Shown here piece by piece: positions 6,452 to 14,165 of a stretch of 21,187 nucleotides of DNA (its first letter is position 1; every line of letters starts with the position of its first letter). The stretch spans positions 1 through 21,187 of the forward strand of contig JBCNNW010000078.1 in NCBI GenBank assembly GCA_039594205.1, given 5' to 3'. The position numbers and the translations under genes are program-made. Below the pieces are notes generated by a model. It did not search any database and was not told the DNA's origin. It saw only the letters and a list, made by a program, of their open reading frames with translations. Origin of the DNA: Pseudescherichia sp039594205. Lineage in GTDB: Bacteria; Pseudomonadota; Gammaproteobacteria; Enterobacterales; Enterobacteriaceae.

Positions 6452-6919
6452 TTACCGCAAAATGAAAGCTGTATAGAGAACGTCAGTCACTTCCTGCTTT
6501 GGCTGGCCAGTGACTAACGGCGGAGAGAGCGTCTCTTTGATGGCGGCGACCAGCTGGCGCTTGCCTTCATCAGTCGCCAGCTGTGCGGCATCCTGACGGG
6601 AGAAGAGCAGCAGCAGGCGGCTACGCACCTCTGGCAGATATTCGCTCAGACGCGCGCGGGTAGCTTCGTCTTTCAGGCGCAGGGTTATGCCAACGTAAAA
6701 GACGCGATCGGCATCGCCCAGGTTAACGGTAAAGGTATCCAGCGCGAAAAAGACCGGCGCGGGCGGCGGTGGCGCTTCGGCTTTCACCTCTTCGCCCGGC
6801 TGCTGGTGCATGCGCCAGTAGCTATAGCCAGCGGTGGCGCACGCGGCGAGCGTGATCAACACCAGCAGCGGGATCCAGATCGAGCGTTTCTTCTTCTTGC
6901 TAATTGCGGCGTCAGTCAT
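6452..6919 (-). CDS. fliL: Flagellar basal body-associated protein FliL
   Basis: A 155-residue single-pass inner-membrane protein. A lysine-rich cytoplasmic start (KKKKR, residues 9-13) precedes a membrane helix (about 14-36) and a periplasmic domain with the family features FFALDTFTVNLGD and DVLYTAFILR at the very C-terminus. FliL surrounds the MotAB stator units and supports torque, mainly in swarming. It is the first gene of the probable fliLMNOPQR operon. A 105-bp gap, with a probable FlhD4C2-dependent promoter, separates it from fliK. Confidence 0.95.
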   Translation of the reverse strand: MTDAAISKKKKRSIWIPLLVLITLAACATAGYSYWRMHQQPGEEVKAEAPPPPAPVFFALDTFTVNLGDADRVFYVGITLRLKDEATRARLSEYLPEVRSRLLLLFSRQDAAQLATDEGKRQLVAAIKETLSPPLVTGQPKQEVTDVLYTAFILR

Positions 6920-6958
6920 CTGTTACGTGCTTCCTGTTTCGGTACTGCTTATGGGCTG

Positions 6959-7026
6959 ATTATCCCGCGTCCGGCGCGTGTCAAAGGGCGGAAAAGACGG
7001 GGATAATCATGCTACCTTTTGCGTTT
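6959..7026 (-). promoter_or_regulatory. Probable FlhD4C2-dependent promoter of fliLMNOPQR
   Basis: On the minus strand two half-sites resembling the FlhD4C2 consensus (AAACGCAAAAGGTAGCA at 7010-7026, and CCGTCTTTTCCGCC... at 6983-7000) flank a 9-base spacer. A -10-like GATAAT lies at 6959-6964, about 43 bp from the box centre, the same distance as in the fliE, fliF and fliD regions. A TTGACA (6979-6984) lies only 14 bp from this -10, too close for a normal sigma-70 pair. fliL is a known class 2 promoter in E. coli. The half-sites are individually imperfect. Confidence 0.5.
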
Positions 7027-8317
7027 AGGCAAAGATGTCTACTGCGCCGTTGCCGCGAGCAAGGGATTGCAGGCTCGCCGGAACGGTCAGCGCATCCTCT
7101 TCGTCAGCGGCAAAGGCGCTGCCGTGGCCGGAGCGGGAGGCCTGCTGCTGCTGGGAAAATGACTGCTGCTGTCCGGCTGAGCTTTCGCTGCTGATGCTGC
7201 TCTGACCCAGCTGGATGCCATTTTCAGCCAGCTGGGTGCGCAGCACGGGCAGGGCGGCTTCGAGGGCGGCACGCACGTGGCTGTGCTGAGAGACCATCTG
7301 CAGCTGGGCCTGGTTGTCGTCAATCTTCAGGCTAATCTGCACCTGACCTAAATCTTCCGGATGCAGACGCAGCTCGGCGCTCTGCTGGCCCTGCTTTGTA
7401 AACAGGGTGATGTTCTGGCTGATGGTCTGCTGCCATTCACTGCTGCCCAGCGGGGCGCTGATCACCGGCGCAGCAACCGGGGCGCTGGCCTGCGCCGGGG
7501 CAGCGGTAGTCACCGCAGGAGCGACGCTGACGCTGGTGTTGATCGTCTGTACGGCGGTTTCCGGAGCGTTTTTCAGCGGCGCGGCGGCGGTCAGCTGGCT
7601 GGTCTGCGCCCTGGCATCAACGGCGGCGGCAAAGGGCTGGTCGTCGGTATCCTCCTGCGTGCCCGGGGTGAGCGCCGGGTCGGCATCGCGGGCGAGAGAG
7701 GCGAGAGGCGGGTTGCGGCCTGCGGCAGTGGTCACCGGGGTAGCGGATGCCGCAGCGTCGCTCTTCGGCACGGCAGCCGTCGCCGTTTGCTGATGCGGCA
7801 GCATCGCCAGCAGGGCGCTCAGCCCGGCCAGCTCCTCTGCGCTCAGATCGCTGCTCGTATCATCTTCTGCGGCAGCGGCGTGTGTTGGCAGCGGCTGTTG
7901 CGCCGCAGGCGCAGAGGTCATGCCTTTCAGACCGCCGGTCAGGCTGGCTAAAATAGCCTGCGCTTCGCTCTGTAACGGCGTGCTGGTCTGGGTGACATCC
8001 CCGGCATTCTCAGCGTTAGCCGTAGCTGCCGCCGCAGCGCCTGCTGGAGTCCGGGCGAGCAGAGCCGCCAGCTGCACCGCCGGGGAGCGGGTATCGGTTT
8101 CATCCGCGCCGCCTTTCAGCAGGCTCTGCTGGAGCGTAGTGCCAGCCGTGCGCAGATCGTTAAGGGTCAGGGGAGCCTCCTCGCCAGACGTCTGGGGGCC
8201 GGTAAGCGCGCCTGACAGCAGGGTAAGAAAGTCTTCTGCGCCCGTCGCCGCTTTACCTGATTGCAGGCCGCTGGCGGTATCGGCATCGGTAACAAGCAGT
8301 TTTGGCAAAGTGATCAC
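7025..8317 (-). CDS. fliK: Flagellar hook-length control protein FliK
   Basis: A 430-residue protein, longer than E. coli FliK (375). FliK is exported and acts as a molecular ruler: its N-terminal and middle parts measure the hook, and its C-terminal domain switches FlhB to filament export. The conserved C-terminal core begins around LGSSEWQQTISQNITLFTKQ and includes SAELRLHPEDLGQVQISLK (about residues 290-385), then a Gln/Ser-rich stretch and the ending VDIFA, as in E. coli. The region before it is rich in Ala, Thr and Pro and poorly conserved, and holds the extra length. The start codon is GTG (8315-8317), overlapping the fliJ stop in GTGA. E. coli FliK begins MIRL, matching MITL here. Confidence 0.94.
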   Translation of the reverse strand: MITLPKLLVTDADTASGLQSGKAATGAEDFLTLLSGALTGPQTSGEEAPLTLNDLRTAGTTLQQSLLKGGADETDTRSPAVQLAALLARTPAGAAAAATANAENAGDVTQTSTPLQSEAQAILASLTGGLKGMTSAPAAQQPLPTHAAAAEDDTSSDLSAEELAGLSALLAMLPHQQTATAAVPKSDAAASATPVTTAAGRNPPLASLARDADPALTPGTQEDTDDQPFAAAVDARAQTSQLTAAAPLKNAPETAVQTINTSVSVAPAVTTAAPAQASAPVAAPVISAPLGSSEWQQTISQNITLFTKQGQQSAELRLHPEDLGQVQISLKIDDNQAQLQMVSQHSHVRAALEAALPVLRTQLAENGIQLGQSSISSESSAGQQQSFSQQQQASRSGHGSAFAADEEDALTVPASLQSLARGNGAVDIFA

Positions 8318-8757
8318 TCTGGTTTCCTCATTGAAGCACGCTGGGCGAACTCATCCATTTTTTTCTGATCGAGGCGGTTCTCTGCCAGCAGGGCGGCAGC
8401 GGTCTGCCGATCCTGAAGGGTTTGCCACGCCTGTAAACGTTGTTTCTTCTCTCGCCAGGCGTTCAGCGCCTGTTCGACTTTTGTGGTCCACTGCATCAGC
8501 TGCTGGCGGTGCTGCTCGATGGCTTTCTCCAGCGTAGAGATAAACTGCTGGTAGTTCTGCCAGCGCTGGCTGCCAATGCCCTGGGTCATGTCCGTGTTGA
8601 GGTTATTGCGGTACTCATTCTGATAATCCATCAGCATGTTGAGCTGCTCTTCGGCCTGCTGGCATCCCCGGCGCATCTCACCGAGGCGTATCGCTGCGTC
8701 ATCCACCGCTTTTTCAGCCAGATCCTTTAGCGTCGTTAATGCGCTACTCTGCGTCAC
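8314..8757 (-). CDS. fliJ: Flagellar export chaperone/ATPase stalk protein FliJ
   Basis: A 147-residue protein, same length as E. coli FliJ and largely colinear with it (ALTTLKDLAEKAVDDAA near the start, QKKMDEFAQR near the end). It is predicted to be almost entirely alpha-helical coiled coil with many Q, E, R and L residues. FliJ is the central stalk of the FliI hexamer, similar to the gamma subunit of F-ATPase, and links the ATPase to FlhA. The start is a GTG at 8755-8757. No ATG fits the family N-terminus. It begins 24 bases after fliI and overlaps fliK by four bases. Confidence 0.95.
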   Translation of the reverse strand: MTQSSALTTLKDLAEKAVDDAAIRLGEMRRGCQQAEEQLNMLMDYQNEYRNNLNTDMTQGIGSQRWQNYQQFISTLEKAIEQHRQQLMQWTTKVEQALNAWREKKQRLQAWQTLQDRQTAAALLAENRLDQKKMDEFAQRASMRKPE

Positions 8758-8781
8758 GATCGTCGCCCTCCCACTCTTCTG

Positions 8782-10152
8782 TTACACCGTCGGGAAAATA
8801 AGTTCCAGGCCCTGGATGGACTCTTCCCATCCGGCGCGTTCAAAAATACCCTGCTGGAGATAGGCTTCCAGCTGTGGCCACAGGGCAATGGCTTTATCCA
8901 GCATCGGATCGCTGCCCCGGGCATAGGCGCCCACGCTGACCAGATCGCGGTTGCGCTGGAAGCTGGAGAGCAGCTGTTTGAAATGTCTGACCCTGGCGTA
9001 GTGCTGCTCACTGATGAGCGCGGTCATGGCCCGGCTGATAGAGGCTTCAATATCGATCGCCGGATAGTGTCCGGCTTCCGCCAGCCGCCGCGACAGCACG
9101 ATATGGCCGTCAAGAATGGCGCGGGCGGAGTCGGCGATAGGATCCTGCTGGTCATCGCCTTCGGTCAGTACGGTATAGAACGCGGTAATTGAACCGCCGC
9201 CGTGGGTGCCGTTACCGGCGCGCTCCACCAGCGCGGGTAGTTTGGCGAATACCGAAGGCGGATAGCCTTTGGTCGCCGGCGGCTCGCCGATTGCCAGAGC
9301 GATCTCACGCTGGGCCATCGCATAGCGGGTTAAAGAGTCCATGATCAGCAGCACATGCTGGCCGCGATCGCGGAAATCTTCCGCTATGCGCGTGGCGTAG
9401 GCTGCCCCCTGCATACGCAGCAGCGGCGAGACGTCTGCCGGGGCAGCGATCACTACCGAGCGGGCGCGACCCTCTGCACCCAAAATGTTCTCGATAAAAT
9501 CTTTTACTTCGCGACCACGTTCACCGATCAGCCCAACGACGATCACGTCGGCCTGGGTGTAGCGGGCCATCATTCCCAGCAGTACGCTTTTACCTACCCC
9601 GGAACCAGCAAACAAGCCCATACGCTGGCCACGGCCCACGGTTAACAGGGCGTTGATTGGTCGCACGCCGGTATCAAGAACATGTTCAATAGGGGTACGC
9701 TGGAGCGGGTTGAAGGGCTGGGTGATGAGCGCCCCGGTTTCGGTGGTATCAGGGGAGGGCAGGCCATCCAGCGGTTTGCCGCCGCCGTCGAGCACCCGAC
9801 CGAGCAGCGCCGGACCTAACGGCAGCTGTTTCCCGCTGTGCAGACCATCGCCGCTGGCGCTGCGGGCATAGACGCGCGCGCCGGGCAGAATGCCTTCTAC
9901 CTCTTCCAGCGGCATCAGAAAGAGGCGCTGACCGTTAAAGCCCACCACTTCACTCTCTACTTCCCGGGTCTCGCCGCTCTCCTGACGCTCGATGATGCAG
10001 GTTGCCCCCAGCGGCAGCTGAAGACCGGTTGCCTCAAGCACCAGGCCGGTGGCACGGGTCAGCCGGCCGTAGCGGCGTACCGCAGGCAGCTGCGCCATTT
10101 TACTCTCAACGTTGTCCAGCGTGCTCAGCCAGCGGGTCAGGCGTGCGGTCAT
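8782..10152 (-). CDS. fliI: Flagellum-specific ATP synthase FliI (export ATPase)
   Basis: A 456-residue ATPase (E. coli 457) related to the F1 beta subunit. The Walker A motif GSGVGKS is at about 183-189, the Walker B VLLIMD at about 267-272, and the GLIGERGREV motif follows Walker A. It forms a hexamer at the base of the export gate that releases substrates from chaperones. I chose the ATG at 10150-10152 (MTARLTRW) rather than one 10 codons upstream, because E. coli FliI begins MTTRLTRW and this ATG shares one base with the fliH stop (TGATG), the usual coupled arrangement. A longer start at 10182 would overlap fliH by 31 bases. Confidence 0.96.
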   Translation of the reverse strand: MTARLTRWLSTLDNVESKMAQLPAVRRYGRLTRATGLVLEATGLQLPLGATCIIERQESGETREVESEVVGFNGQRLFLMPLEEVEGILPGARVYARSASGDGLHSGKQLPLGPALLGRVLDGGGKPLDGLPSPDTTETGALITQPFNPLQRTPIEHVLDTGVRPINALLTVGRGQRMGLFAGSGVGKSVLLGMMARYTQADVIVVGLIGERGREVKDFIENILGAEGRARSVVIAAPADVSPLLRMQGAAYATRIAEDFRDRGQHVLLIMDSLTRYAMAQREIALAIGEPPATKGYPPSVFAKLPALVERAGNGTHGGGSITAFYTVLTEGDDQQDPIADSARAILDGHIVLSRRLAEAGHYPAIDIEASISRAMTALISEQHYARVRHFKQLLSSFQRNRDLVSVGAYARGSDPMLDKAIALWPQLEAYLQQGIFERAGWEESIQGLELIFPTV

Positions 10153-10868
10153 CAGATCACTCCCGGTGCCGCCAGACGGCACAGCTCCTGCCAGCGGGTG
10201 GCGACGCTGGCATCCAGATCGCCCTCGTCAGCGGAGACTTTGCACCCACCCGGATGAAGAGTCGGATCGCCGCGCAGACGCCAGCCGTGCAGGCTCAGCG
10301 TTGCGCCCAGCATATCCTCCACGCGCTGGAGATCGTCCGGATGCACGCGCAGCTGTGGCTTGCCGTTAAACAGCGGCTCCTGCTGCAGCAGCTGCTGGAT
10401 CTGTTTGATCAGGGCGGTATTATCCACGCTCGGCGTCTGGCCAATAACCTGACGTGCTGCCTCCAGTGCCATCTGCATCAGGCGGGAGGGGATAACGCTA
10501 TCCAGCGCGTCGAGGCTGTGCTGGAACTCGCTCGCCAGCTGCTGCATCCGGGCATGGATCGGCGCCTGCTGCTGCTGAGCCTGGGCCAGACCCTGTTCAA
10601 GGCCCTGGGCCAGCCCCTCCTGATAACCCTGGCTGTGACCCGCCTGCCGGCCTTCGGCAAGACCGGCGCTGTATCCCTGCTCGTGGGCCTGGATCTGCAG
10701 CTGCGCCAGCTGCTGCTGTTGCTTCTGCTCGTCGGTTAAAACGATCTCTTCGCCTTCCGGTGGGGCATCGTCGCTATCGCTATCCTGCGCCACCGCCGGA
10801 ACGAACTCGCTCACCGGCATCGCCAGATCTTCTGGCTTCCAGATTTTCCACGGCAGCTCGTTAGACAT
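10152..10868 (-). CDS. fliH: Flagellar assembly protein FliH (ATPase regulator)
   Basis: A 238-residue protein (E. coli 228). FliH forms a dimer that binds and restrains FliI and anchors it to FliN on the C ring. The N-terminus has conserved tryptophans (LPWKIWKPEDL, residues 5-15) used for docking. A long glutamine-rich helix contains glycines at strict four-residue spacing (G65 to G93), the known GxxxG repeat of FliH. The C-terminal part (about 140-235) resembles the V/F-ATPase peripheral stalk subunits. It starts inside the end of fliG (8-base overlap) and its stop shares one base with the fliI start. Confidence 0.96.
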   Translation of the reverse strand: MSNELPWKIWKPEDLAMPVSEFVPAVAQDSDSDDAPPEGEEIVLTDEQKQQQQLAQLQIQAHEQGYSAGLAEGRQAGHSQGYQEGLAQGLEQGLAQAQQQQAPIHARMQQLASEFQHSLDALDSVIPSRLMQMALEAARQVIGQTPSVDNTALIKQIQQLLQQEPLFNGKPQLRVHPDDLQRVEDMLGATLSLHGWRLRGDPTLHPGGCKVSADEGDLDASVATRWQELCRLAAPGVI

Positions 10869-11856
10869 AGGTATCCTCGCCGCTGCCGATTACCATCTCG
10901 CCGGTCTCTGCCAGACGACGTACGATAAGCAGAATGGCTTTCTGTTCGTTCTCCACCTGGGAGAGACGTACCGGTCCGCGGTTGGCAAGGTCGTCGCGCA
11001 GAATGTCTGCCGCACGCTGGGACATGTTGCGCAGGAACTTCTCGCGCAGCGGCTGCTCGGAGCCTTTGAGCGCAATGAGCAGGGATTCGGAATCCACTTC
11101 CTGCAGCAGGCGCTGGATGCTGCGATCGTCCACCTCGGAGAGGTTCTCGAACAGGAACATCTCGTCGATAATTTTCTGTGCCAGCTCGCCGTCGAACTCG
11201 CGCACGGCGGTAATAACCGCCTCTTCCTGTTGAGTCTTCATCAGGTTGATAATCTCGGCCGCCGTTCTCACGCCGCCCATTTTGCTGCGCTTGAGGTTCT
11301 GGCCGTCGAGCAGGCTATTCAGCACCTCGGTCAGCTCCGCCAGCGCCGCTGGCTGCACGCCGCCGAAGGTGGCGATACGCAGCATCACGTCATGACGCAG
11401 GCGCTCATCGAAGAGGGCGAGAATATCCGCCGCCTGGCCGCGTTTAAGATGCACAAGGATGGTGGCGATAATCTGCGGATGCTCGTCGCGGATAAGATCG
11501 GCGGCGGTCTGCGGCTCCATAAAGTTGAGGGTCTCAATACCGCTGGAGGTATCGCGCGTCTCGAGAATATCTTCCAGCAGGCTGGCGGCGCGCTCTTCGC
11601 CGAGCGCTTTCACCAGCACCGAACGCAGGTAGTCGTTGGCATTGATATTGAGCGCAGCGAACTGCTCGGCCTCCTGCTCGAACTCCTGCAGGACGTCAGT
11701 CAGCTGCTTGTTGGAGATCTGGCGCACGCCGGCCATAGCGGTACTCAGGTGCTGGACCTCACGCTGGGAGAGGTGTTTGAACACCTCCGCCGCGCGGTCT
11801 TCGCCAATGGTCATCAGCAGGATGACGCTCTTTTCGGTTCCGGTAAGGTTACTCAT
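10861..11856 (-). CDS. fliG: Flagellar motor switch protein FliG
   Basis: A 331-residue protein, the exact length of E. coli FliG and very similar throughout. The N-terminal domain binds FliF, the middle domain with the EHPQ motif (about 125-128) binds FliM, and the C-terminal domain contacts the stator. The torque residues known from E. coli are all present at K264, R281, D288, D289 and R297. The ATG at 11854-11856 (MSNLTGTEK) is chosen because it matches the family start, while a frame extending four codons upstream does not. It overlaps the end of fliF by eight bases and fliH by eight bases. Confidence 0.97.
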   Translation of the reverse strand: MSNLTGTEKSVILLMTIGEDRAAEVFKHLSQREVQHLSTAMAGVRQISNKQLTDVLQEFEQEAEQFAALNINANDYLRSVLVKALGEERAASLLEDILETRDTSSGIETLNFMEPQTAADLIRDEHPQIIATILVHLKRGQAADILALFDERLRHDVMLRIATFGGVQPAALAELTEVLNSLLDGQNLKRSKMGGVRTAAEIINLMKTQQEEAVITAVREFDGELAQKIIDEMFLFENLSEVDDRSIQRLLQEVDSESLLIALKGSEQPLREKFLRNMSQRAADILRDDLANRGPVRLSQVENEQKAILLIVRRLAETGEMVIGSGEDTYV

Positions 11857-13534
11857 GTTCTTCACCACTCATCCACTGGCGGATGACCAGCGCTACCACG
11901 CGCGGATCGTTATCTGACATTTCGCGAATACGCTGACTCATCACCTCGGCGCTCAGACGCTGGTTAGCCCGGCGCTGCTGGGTCTGCTCATCTTTGCTGA
12001 GGCGAACCTCCACCGCTTCCTCTTCCGGCATCTGGTGATTCTGCGCATTCTCAAGCAGCGCTTTGCGCTCCTCTTCGCGACGCACCAGCTGCGGACGGAC
12101 GGCCTTGCGCCACAGGATCCAGGCGACAATCAGCACCAGCAGCCAGCGACCAGCGGCGAGCATTTGATCGATAAAGGCCTGCTGTTGCCAGAACGGCAGC
12201 TCGCCCGCGCTCTCATCGGTGGCGTTGAACTGCGAGTTCACTACGTTAAGGGTATCGCCGCGCTGCTGGGAGAAGCCCATCGCTTCGCGGGTCAAGTCTT
12301 CGATCTGTTTCAGCTGGTCGGCGGTTAGCGGCAGCGGCTTACCATCGGTCAGGGTGCGGTAGTTCACCACTACGGCCACGGAGAGACGCTGCACGTCGCC
12401 GACGTTCATTTTGGTGTGGCGAATGGTGCGATCGACTTCATAGTTAGTGGTTTCGTTGCGCTGCGTATTCCGCGGACCGGCGCTGTTTGCCGTGCTGGTC
12501 GTGGTCTGCTGCGCATTCTGGTTCTGCTGTCCATTCTGCGGATTGTTTGCCGTAATCGGCGCATTATTAGCCGGAGCAGGCTGATTAGAGAGTGCACCCG
12601 GCACGCCGCCCGGATAAGGGCCGCCCACCTGCTCGCTCTCGTTCAGCTGACGGGAGCGCATTACCGCCTCGGACGGGTTGCCGTTGGGGTGATACTGCTC
12701 TTCAGTCTGCTCTTTATTATCAAAATCGATCTGGGCGTTAACCTGGGCGTGAACGTTGCCATTCCCGACGATAGGAGAGAGGATCGCTTCGATACGGCGC
12801 TGCACGCGGCCTTCGACATCAGCGGCATACTTCAGCTGGGCATCGTTAAGATCGCGACCGCTGGTGTTGGACTGGGTCAGCAGGCGACCACTCTGGTCGA
12901 CAAGAGTAACGTTACCCGGCGGCAGGCCGGCAACGGCGCTGGAGACTAAATGCACCACGGCGCTAATCTGGCCTTCGTCCATGGCGCGGCCCGGCGCAAG
13001 GTTGACGGTAACAGAGGCCGACGGGGATTTCTGTTCGCGCACAAAGAGCGATGGCTTAGGCATCGCCAGGTGAACGCGCGCGGATTTTACCGGCCCGAGT
13101 GTTTCGATGGTGCGGGCCAGCTCGCCCTCCAGCGCGCGCTGGTAGTTAACCTGCTCGCTGAACTGGCTGATACCAAACTTCTCCTGATCCAGCAGCTCAA
13201 AGCCCACCGCGCCGCCTTTCGGCAGCCCCAGTTGGGCCAGGCGCAGGCGCAGCTCGTGCACCTTATCTGCGGGCACTTCAATCGCGCCACCGGTTTCAGA
13301 GAAGCGGTAGGGGATGTTCATCTGCGTCAGCTGGGTAACAATCGCGCCGCCGTCCTGATCGGAGACATTGCTATAGAGGACGCGGTAGTCAGGCTGTTTC
13401 GCCCACAGTACCATAGCGACAATAATGGCGATGGCAGCTGCACCGGCGACGAGCAGGGGAATTCTGGGGTTCGCACGCAGGCGGTTCATCCACTCGAGAG
13501 ATTTATTCTGTGATGCGGTTGCTGTCGCACTCAT
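11849..13534 (-). CDS. fliF: Flagellar MS-ring protein FliF
   Basis: A 561-residue protein (E. coli 552) that forms the MS ring in the inner membrane, the base of the whole flagellum. Two membrane helices are visible, at about 25-45 (PLLVAGAAAIAIIVAMVLWA) and about 455-475 (LLVLIVAWILWR). The large periplasmic part between them holds the ring-building domains and a low-complexity Asn/Gln/Thr/Ala linker at about 320-355. The cytoplasmic tail ending in ALVIRQWMSGEEHE binds FliG. Its ATG (13532-13534) has GAGG six bases upstream. It is the first gene of the minus-strand run and shares its upstream region with fliE. Confidence 0.97.
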   Translation of the reverse strand: MSATATASQNKSLEWMNRLRANPRIPLLVAGAAAIAIIVAMVLWAKQPDYRVLYSNVSDQDGGAIVTQLTQMNIPYRFSETGGAIEVPADKVHELRLRLAQLGLPKGGAVGFELLDQEKFGISQFSEQVNYQRALEGELARTIETLGPVKSARVHLAMPKPSLFVREQKSPSASVTVNLAPGRAMDEGQISAVVHLVSSAVAGLPPGNVTLVDQSGRLLTQSNTSGRDLNDAQLKYAADVEGRVQRRIEAILSPIVGNGNVHAQVNAQIDFDNKEQTEEQYHPNGNPSEAVMRSRQLNESEQVGGPYPGGVPGALSNQPAPANNAPITANNPQNGQQNQNAQQTTTSTANSAGPRNTQRNETTNYEVDRTIRHTKMNVGDVQRLSVAVVVNYRTLTDGKPLPLTADQLKQIEDLTREAMGFSQQRGDTLNVVNSQFNATDESAGELPFWQQQAFIDQMLAAGRWLLVLIVAWILWRKAVRPQLVRREEERKALLENAQNHQMPEEEAVEVRLSKDEQTQQRRANQRLSAEVMSQRIREMSDNDPRVVALVIRQWMSGEEHE

Positions 13535-13638
13535 TGCACACCTCGTAACTCAGGGTGGACGGCATTATTCGTGTAATGAAGCAAAACGGACTCCCGGGTC
13601 GGCAAACACGACAAAAGTTCCATGTTGATGGCCCCGCC

Positions 13639-13644
13639 ATTATT
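13639..13644 (-). promoter_or_regulatory. Probable -10 element of the fliF operon
   Basis: AATAAT on the minus strand matches five of six positions of the sigma-70 -10. Its centre lies about 43 bp from the centre of the FlhD4C2 box, a suitable distance for class 2 activation, and there is no good -35. Transcription would start near 13632, leaving a leader of about 98 bases before fliF. Confidence 0.45.
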
Positions 13645-13663
13645 TGATGATTCGAGATTTTCT

Positions 13664-13706
13664 ATGGGTCAAATAACCTGGTTTTTTGTCGCTATTTACC
13701 GCCTTC
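13664..13706. promoter_or_regulatory. FlhD4C2 box between fliE and fliF
   Basis: The known FlhD4C2 consensus is an inverted repeat, AATGGC-N2/3-AAATAGCG, a spacer of 10-12, then the reverse complement. Here the left half is ATGGGTCAAATAACC (13664-13678) and the right half CGCTATTTACCGCCTT (13690-13705), with an 11-base spacer. The CGCTATTT is perfect. The box is placed to activate both divergent class 2 operons, fliE and fliFGHIJK, as known for E. coli and Salmonella. Confidence 0.8.
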
Positions 13707-13724
13707 ATCTTATTGACAAGCTGG

Positions 13725-13730
13725 TAATCT
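13725..13730 (+). promoter_or_regulatory. Possible -10 element of fliE
   Basis: TAATCT lies about 43 bp from the centre of the FlhD4C2 box, the same distance as the fliF and fliD candidates, and is identical to the fliD candidate. It matches the sigma-70 -10 poorly (T, A and the final T), so the call rests mainly on geometry. Confidence 0.35.
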
Positions 13731-13762
13731 CGTCGCCAGTCAAATCATGTTGGGAAAAAATC

Positions 13763-14074
13763 ATGTCTATCCAGGGGATTGAAGGGGTCATCAGCCAGCT
13801 GCAGGCAACGGCAGGCGTGGCAAAAAACCAGAGCGTTGGCGCTGAATCCAGCGTGAGCTTTGCGGGCCAGCTGCACGCTGCGCTGGATCGCATTAGCGAT
13901 ACCCAGAACGCCGCGCGTACGCAGGCTGAGAAATTTACCCTCGGTGAGCCTGGGGTTGCCCTGAACGACGTGATGACCGATCTGCAGAAGTCATCCGTGT
14001 CCCTGCAGATGGGGATCCAGGTGCGTAACAAGCTGGTATCCGCCTATCAGGATGTCATGGCGATGCAGGTGTAG
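13763..14074 (+). CDS. fliE: Flagellar hook-basal body protein FliE
   Basis: A 103-residue protein (E. coli FliE 104) with the family features IQGIEGVISQLQATA at the start, SFAGQLHAALDRIS in the middle and GIQVRNKLVSAYQ near the end. FliE is the first protein exported and joins the MS ring and export gate to the rod. The start is ATG 13763-13765, fixed by homology. A frame reaching back to 13622 exists, but that extension covers the FlhD4C2 box and has no family match. The Shine-Dalgarno is weak (TGGGAAAAAATC before ATG). It is transcribed alone, divergent from fliF. Confidence 0.96.
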   Translation: MSIQGIEGVISQLQATAGVAKNQSVGAESSVSFAGQLHAALDRISDTQNAARTQAEKFTLGEPGVALNDVMTDLQKSSVSLQMGIQVRNKLVSAYQDVMAMQV

Positions 14075-14124
14075 TCAGAACTTCCTTAAATCACGCTTAC
14101 GTCAGCCGCTTCCGCTGGTCTCTG

Positions 14125-14131
14125 CTACACT
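14125..14131 (+). promoter_or_regulatory. Sigma-S-like -10 of kbp
   Basis: CTACACT (hexamer TACACT at 14126-14131, followed by TT) matches the sigma-S extended -10, with no clear -35. kbp (ygaU) is osmotically induced and sigma-S dependent in E. coli, and the same CTACACT is seen in front of dsrB in this window. The start would be near 14138. Confidence 0.5.
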
Positions 14132-14165
14132 TTCAGGGTCTTAACTTACCGGTAAGGAGCTGAAG

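Noticed and set aside
10153..10182. Upstream start giving a 466-residue FliI
   Set aside because: E. coli FliI begins MTTRLTRW, matching the ATG at 10152, which shares a base with the fliH stop.
13596..13621. Sigma-28-like sequence before fliF on the minus strand (GGAACTTT, GCCGACCC)
   Set aside because: Spacer is 10 instead of 11 and the -10 lacks the ATAA; fliF is an early gene with a better FlhD4C2 box.
13622..13762. Longer fliE start 47 codons upstream
   Set aside because: The extension covers the FlhD4C2 box and promoter region and has no match to FliE proteins, which begin at MS(A)IQGIEG.
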